Below, piece after piece: positions 40,201 to 42,056 of a DNA stretch of 42,056 nucleotides (position 1 is the stretch's first letter; each line of letters starts with the position of its first letter). Both the position numbers and the translations under genes were made by a program. Where the stretch lies: positions 1-42,056 of the forward strand of contig SXXL01000078.1 in NCBI GenBank assembly GCA_005789565.1, given 5' to 3'. Source of the stretch: Bacteroidota bacterium (GTDB taxonomy: Bacteria; Bacteroidota; Bacteroidia; Chitinophagales; Chitinophagaceae). The notes beneath the pieces were generated by a model. That model ran no database searches and was not told the DNA's origin. It was given only the letters and a program-made list of their open reading frames with translations.

Positions 40201-41208
40201 AACACCCGAACCGGTGAGTCCGCAGGTCTGCGTACTTCCATAGGAATGACTGCTCACATTCAATCCAAGGGTAGGGATGGCATTGGCCATTTCAGCCTGG
40301 ATGTTGCCATTGAAATTGTAAGAATAGATCTTGGCGTTGGGTGCCATACCGCGGGCGATGGGATTGATCAGACCTCTTCCGCAGATGGTTCCGGCACAGT
40401 GCGTGGAGTGGTCGGAGGGACTACTCGTTTCCATCAACGTACGTCGACCAGCTGGTGAAAAATCCAAATGCGGACTAACTTCACCGCCATCCCAAATACC
40501 AATGTTAATGCCTGTTCCTTTCAGGTTACGAACCCCGTCGTTCAACACATTCACCCGGTGGAGGGAGCGTCCGGGAAGATTTTCCAGTTGATTGGGTGCA
40601 TCGATGTACTCGAGCCATTGTACGAATGGCATCTCGACTAGGCGTGAGAGATTCGCGATCGGAGCCCGCAACGTGAATTGTTTGAACATCGGATATTCAC
40701 CAATGATTTGGACGCCCAGGGTTGTCAGTAAACCTTGCACATCCGCTCGGTTGAGCTTTTCGTAGGACAGCATCGTCAGGTCCACCCAGCCGGGTTGGGA
40801 AATGGCGTGAGCGGGGGCTATGCCTTGAAGCAGGGCTGGAACGGTTTTATTTTCGGGCTTTAAGTAGGTAATGCTACGAACACCGGCACGAATCAGATCG
40901 GCCGATTGGATCGATTGCTTTACGCGAGCGGTGTAAGCACGTTGCGGGATATAGTCCAATAGCTCGATGCCCTGTGCGGCAAGCAATTGTCTTTCTTCGT
41001 AGGTGGGGAGTTCCTGGAACTGCAGGACCACATATTGATGCATGCCAAAAGTCGTACGGCTGCTAAAGTCGCCATTGGCTACATACCGCGCCGCATTGGC
41101 CTCCGGGATATATTCACCGCCGTGGACTTTCAAGGTGTAATCTTGTGCCTGGCTCTGGAAGAAGACCATTGCCAGCAGTGCGGTTAGGCTACGAAAGGAA
41201 AGATTCAT
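37288..41208 (-). CDS. Large secreted subtilisin-like serine protease (S8) with T9SS tail
   Basis: This 1306-residue protein has a signal peptide (1-21, SLTALLAMVFFQSQA) and an N-terminal propeptide to about residue 225. The S8 catalytic domain has Asp240 (NIGIWDGGEVSP), His267 (SDHSTHCAGT), oxyanion Asn363 (VHSAGNSQS) and Ser439 (MTGTSMSTPGVAG). A jelly-roll P-like domain follows at about 520-630 (LKVMLTWNDPAGTANATP). Next are adhesin-like modules: an Ig/PKD-like unit (630-720), fibronectin type III (722-812, with TPNTAYWFTIRAKNN), further Ig-like modules, and a pair of near-identical repeats (996-1137). The end is a T9SS type A sorting domain (LFILPNPSKGQFEVAYY, YQLILTNRAGKRLANGKVLI). It should be a cell-surface or released protease. 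ATG 41208 directly precedes the signal peptide. Confidence 0.93.
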   Translation of the reverse strand: MNLSFRSLTALLAMVFFQSQAQDYTLKVHGGEYIPEANAARYVANGDFSSRTTFGMHQYVVLQFQELPTYEERQLLAAQGIELLDYIPQRAYTARVKQSIQSADLIRAGVRSITYLKPENKTVPALLQGIAPAHAISQPGWVDLTMLSYEKLNRADVQGLLTTLGVQIIGEYPMFKQFTLRAPIANLSRLVEMPFVQWLEYIDAPNQLENLPGRSLHRVNVLNDGVRNLKGTGINIGIWDGGEVSPHLDFSPAGRRTLMETSSPSDHSTHCAGTICGRGLINPIARGMAPNAKIYSYNFNGNIQAEMANAIPTLGLNVSSHSYGSTQTCGLTGSGVAYSATSVATDQNLNNFPHHLHVHSAGNSQSACTGGWSTITSSGKTAKNNILVANITSLEALNSSSSCGPVHDGRVKPEISAMGTSVFSTTTPLNAYTSMTGTSMSTPGVAGSVALLVERYKQLNSNQLPPSTLIKNTILNTARDLGNVGPDYRFGYGRINALQAVRILEENRYRIATITTGFTNDEVINVPAGASRLKVMLTWNDPAGTANATPALVNNLDLKVVNGTNTSLPWILDPNNPANPATNGVDNVSNIEQVSIDNPAAGAYTLRVVGTAVPTGANQSYSLTWTIESPGIEVTYPNGNETLNPGTNEVITWDNTGITGAQTVEYSLDGGTTWTTIGTGIPASTQRLSWSVPFTNTSTALIRISAGGVTDASDVTFKILGTVTGLTGSGAACNAGEVTLNWSAVTNATHYDVYILNTTSGDFDVLAPNVTATTYTATGLTPNTAYWFTIRAKNNTTNAVGQRANAISVTASNGGGGLGAVGSISGIQTICGVQNNITYSIAAVPGATSYSWIAPTGATIVSGQGTTNISVNFASGASSGNISVSASNGTCNTTPSNLAITVGSTSIAAPVGGGNQSQAVCPGATIPTLTATATVTTGHTLRWYDAATGGNVVTNPSLSAVGTVTYYAASINNITNCESGTRTAVTLTITSVAAASITATGPTTFCQGNAVILVANTGSSYNWSNGATSSSIIVNTPGSYTVTVTNNGCVSTSSPVAVIVNPNPSAAVTASGPLAFCAGNTVTLSAPLGNSYSWSNGATASSITVGTSGSYTVTVTNSAGCTTTSTASVVAVSPNPVVSLSAAPYQNLYPGLSTNLTAQVTPAGTYTYTWFRNGTTISGVTGNTLTNITLGQLGQYSVRVQNQTGLPCATLSNLVTIGDSATTRLFILPNPSKGQFEVAYYAAGAEQFTLSVFDGRGALAFRKSYPITGAYQRMAVDMRQHASGIYQLILTNRAGKRLANGKVLIR
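37798..38223 (-). repeat. Tandem Ig-like repeat pair inside the S8 protease
   Basis: Residues 996-1062 (38223-38023) and 1067-1137 (38010-37798) align along their length: xTATGPTTFCQGNAV / VTASGPLAFCAGNTV, SYNWSNGATSSSI / SYSWSNGATASSI, PGSYTVTVTN / SGSYTVTVTN, each ending in NPNP or SPNP. Both keep a Cys pair. This is a recent internal duplication of one Ig-like module. Confidence 0.85.
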
Positions 41209-41286
41209 GTGAACGAGATTTAAGGTAGGCAAAATACTGAAAAATAGGCATGATCGTGACCTCTGTTGCGGCCGGGTTTAAGCTTG

Positions 41287-41315
41287 TTGATGGATTAGGG
41301 AAAATGCTATCTTTC
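41287..41315 (+). promoter_or_regulatory. Candidate promoter of the DapA-family gene
   Basis: TTG (41287-41289) is 18 bases from TATCTTTC (41308-41315), which differs from TAnnTTTG only in the last base. It lies 21 bases before the ATG at 41337, in the gap divergent to the S8 protease gene. Confidence 0.5.
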
Positions 41316-41336
41316 GTCCTCCACAAATCAACGATC

Positions 41337-42056
41337 ATGGTCTCCCAATGGATGGGTGTTTATCCCGCGCTGCTTTCCCCGTTTCGGGCAGATGATTCCC
41401 TCGACCTTCCCTTATTCGAAAAGAATTTGCAGGCTCAGCTGGAGGCCGGCGTACAGGGGGTGATCATCGGAGGCTCGCTGGGAGAGGCCAGCACCTTGCG
41501 AACCGAGGAGAAAAAAGAATTGGTGGCGGCAGCAAAAAGTTTGGCAGGGAAGACGGTGCCGGTCATTCTCAACATTGCAGAATCGGCCACCCAACAAGCC
41601 ATCGAGCAAGTGACGTTGGCAGAAAAATGGGGGGTAGACGGACTCATGCTCCTGCCCCCCATGCGATACAAATCCGACGACCGGGAAACCACGCAGTTTT
41701 TCAGATCCGTCGCCATGGCAACGTCGTTGCCGATTATGATCTATAACAATCCGGTCGACTACAAAATCGATTTTCATCCCGCTTTATTCGATTCCTTACT
41801 GGATCTTCCCAACGTACAAGCGCTAAAAGAAAGTTCTCGTGATGTCACCAACCTTACGCGCATGATCAACCGATTCGGCGATCGGTTCAAGGTTCTTTGT
41901 GGTGTGGATACCCTGGCCATGGAAGAGTTATGCCTCGGGGCGCATGGTTGGGTAGCGGGACTGGTCGATGCTTTTCCTCGGGAGACTGTGCAACTCTACC
42001 GCTGGATACAAGCCGGCGAACTCGAAAAAGCTCGTCAGCTGTATCGCTGCTTCATG
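41337..42056 (+). CDS. Dihydrodipicolinate synthase family protein (partial, 3' end beyond window)
   Basis: The first 240 residues of a class I lyase/aldolase TIM barrel are present; the frame is still open at the window edge (family length is about 300). The Schiff-base Lys164 (VQALKESSRD) and proton-relay Tyr136 (LPIMIYNNPVDY) are present. The substrate-carboxylate loop reads IIGGSLGEAST at 45-52 in place of the DapA form GGTTGE. That change fits non-DapA members that act on other 2-oxo acids, such as those of hydroxyproline or sialic acid breakdown, so I do not call it DapA. It begins MVSQWMGVYPALLSPF. Its operon partners lie outside the window. Confidence 0.85.
   Translation, partial: MVSQWMGVYPALLSPFRADDSLDLPLFEKNLQAQLEAGVQGVIIGGSLGEASTLRTEEKKELVAAAKSLAGKTVPVILNIAESATQQAIEQVTLAEKWGVDGLMLLPPMRYKSDDRETTQFFRSVAMATSLPIMIYNNPVDYKIDFHPALFDSLLDLPNVQALKESSRDVTNLTRMINRFGDRFKVLCGVDTLAMEELCLGAHGWVAGLVDAFPRETVQLYRWIQAGELEKARQLYRCFM

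Overview
The window is a stretch of chromosome from a member of the Bacteroidota, most likely the Chitinophagaceae or a close relative. The evidence is: a DUF4295 small protein in the order rpmB-rpmG-DUF4295-ftsY-rimO; promoter boxes of the TTG / TAnnTTTG type in place of E. coli -35/-10 boxes; almost no Shine-Dalgarno sequences; two secreted proteases ending in type IX secretion (T9SS) C-terminal tails; and an SsrA tag ending in YAMAA. Base composition is fairly even, slightly G+C-rich by eye. I see no insertion sequence, prophage, integron, CRISPR array or resistance island. This is core chromosome with dense, mostly co-oriented gene runs.

Layout. 1-3424 (+): ribosomal protein L31 type B and its terminator, then a GlmU-like left-handed beta-helix protein, triosephosphate isomerase and a GT4 glycosyltransferase packed as an operon. 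3421-8394 (-): acyl-CoA-binding protein, PafA-type alkaline phosphatase, an NTF2-like lipoprotein, a PolX-family protein whose polymerase site is destroyed but whose PHP site is intact, a 42-residue Lys/Ala/Pro protein, and L27/L21. 8511-13678 (+): a GH3-family acyl-adenylating enzyme coupled to dxr (MEP isoprenoid pathway), the RseP site-2 protease, a tmRNA gene whose first 11 bases lie inside the end of rseP, and an orphan LuxR-type response regulator. 13679-14139 (-): YtxJ-like thiol protein and a 40-residue lipoprotein. 14219-19606 (+): DnaQ-like exonuclease, polyprenol-phosphate mannosyltransferase, EamA transporter, S9 peptidase. 19616-24049 (-): 2-oxoacid dehydrogenase E2, CinA, M50 protease, thioesterase, DoxX protein. 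24198-30366 (+): a large TPR protein, an outer-membrane barrel protein and a small membrane protein joined by TGATG overlaps, then a methyltransferase. 30363-31166 (-): glutaminyl-peptide cyclotransferase lipoprotein. 31363-32586 (+): M43 metalloprotease. 32670-34073 (-): lipoamide dehydrogenase. 34259-37237 (+): L28, L33, DUF4295, FtsY, RimO. 37288-41208 (-): a 1306-residue subtilisin-like protease. 41337-end (+): the start of a dihydrodipicolinate-synthase-family enzyme.

Working together. Several parts serve translation and its quality control (L31, L27, L21, L28, L33, RimO acting on S12, tmRNA, FtsY for co-translational targeting). Others serve the envelope and secretion (RseP, M50, TPR/barrel/membrane trio, two T9SS cargo proteases, a lipoprotein cyclotransferase). 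E2 and LpdA are parts of 2-oxoacid dehydrogenase complexes. The features most worth a second look are the polymerase-dead PolX, the TPR/barrel/HU-CCDC81-like trio, the tmRNA overlapping rseP, the two tiny genes (7570-7698 and 14017-14139), and two short-period tandem repeats that end at start codons.
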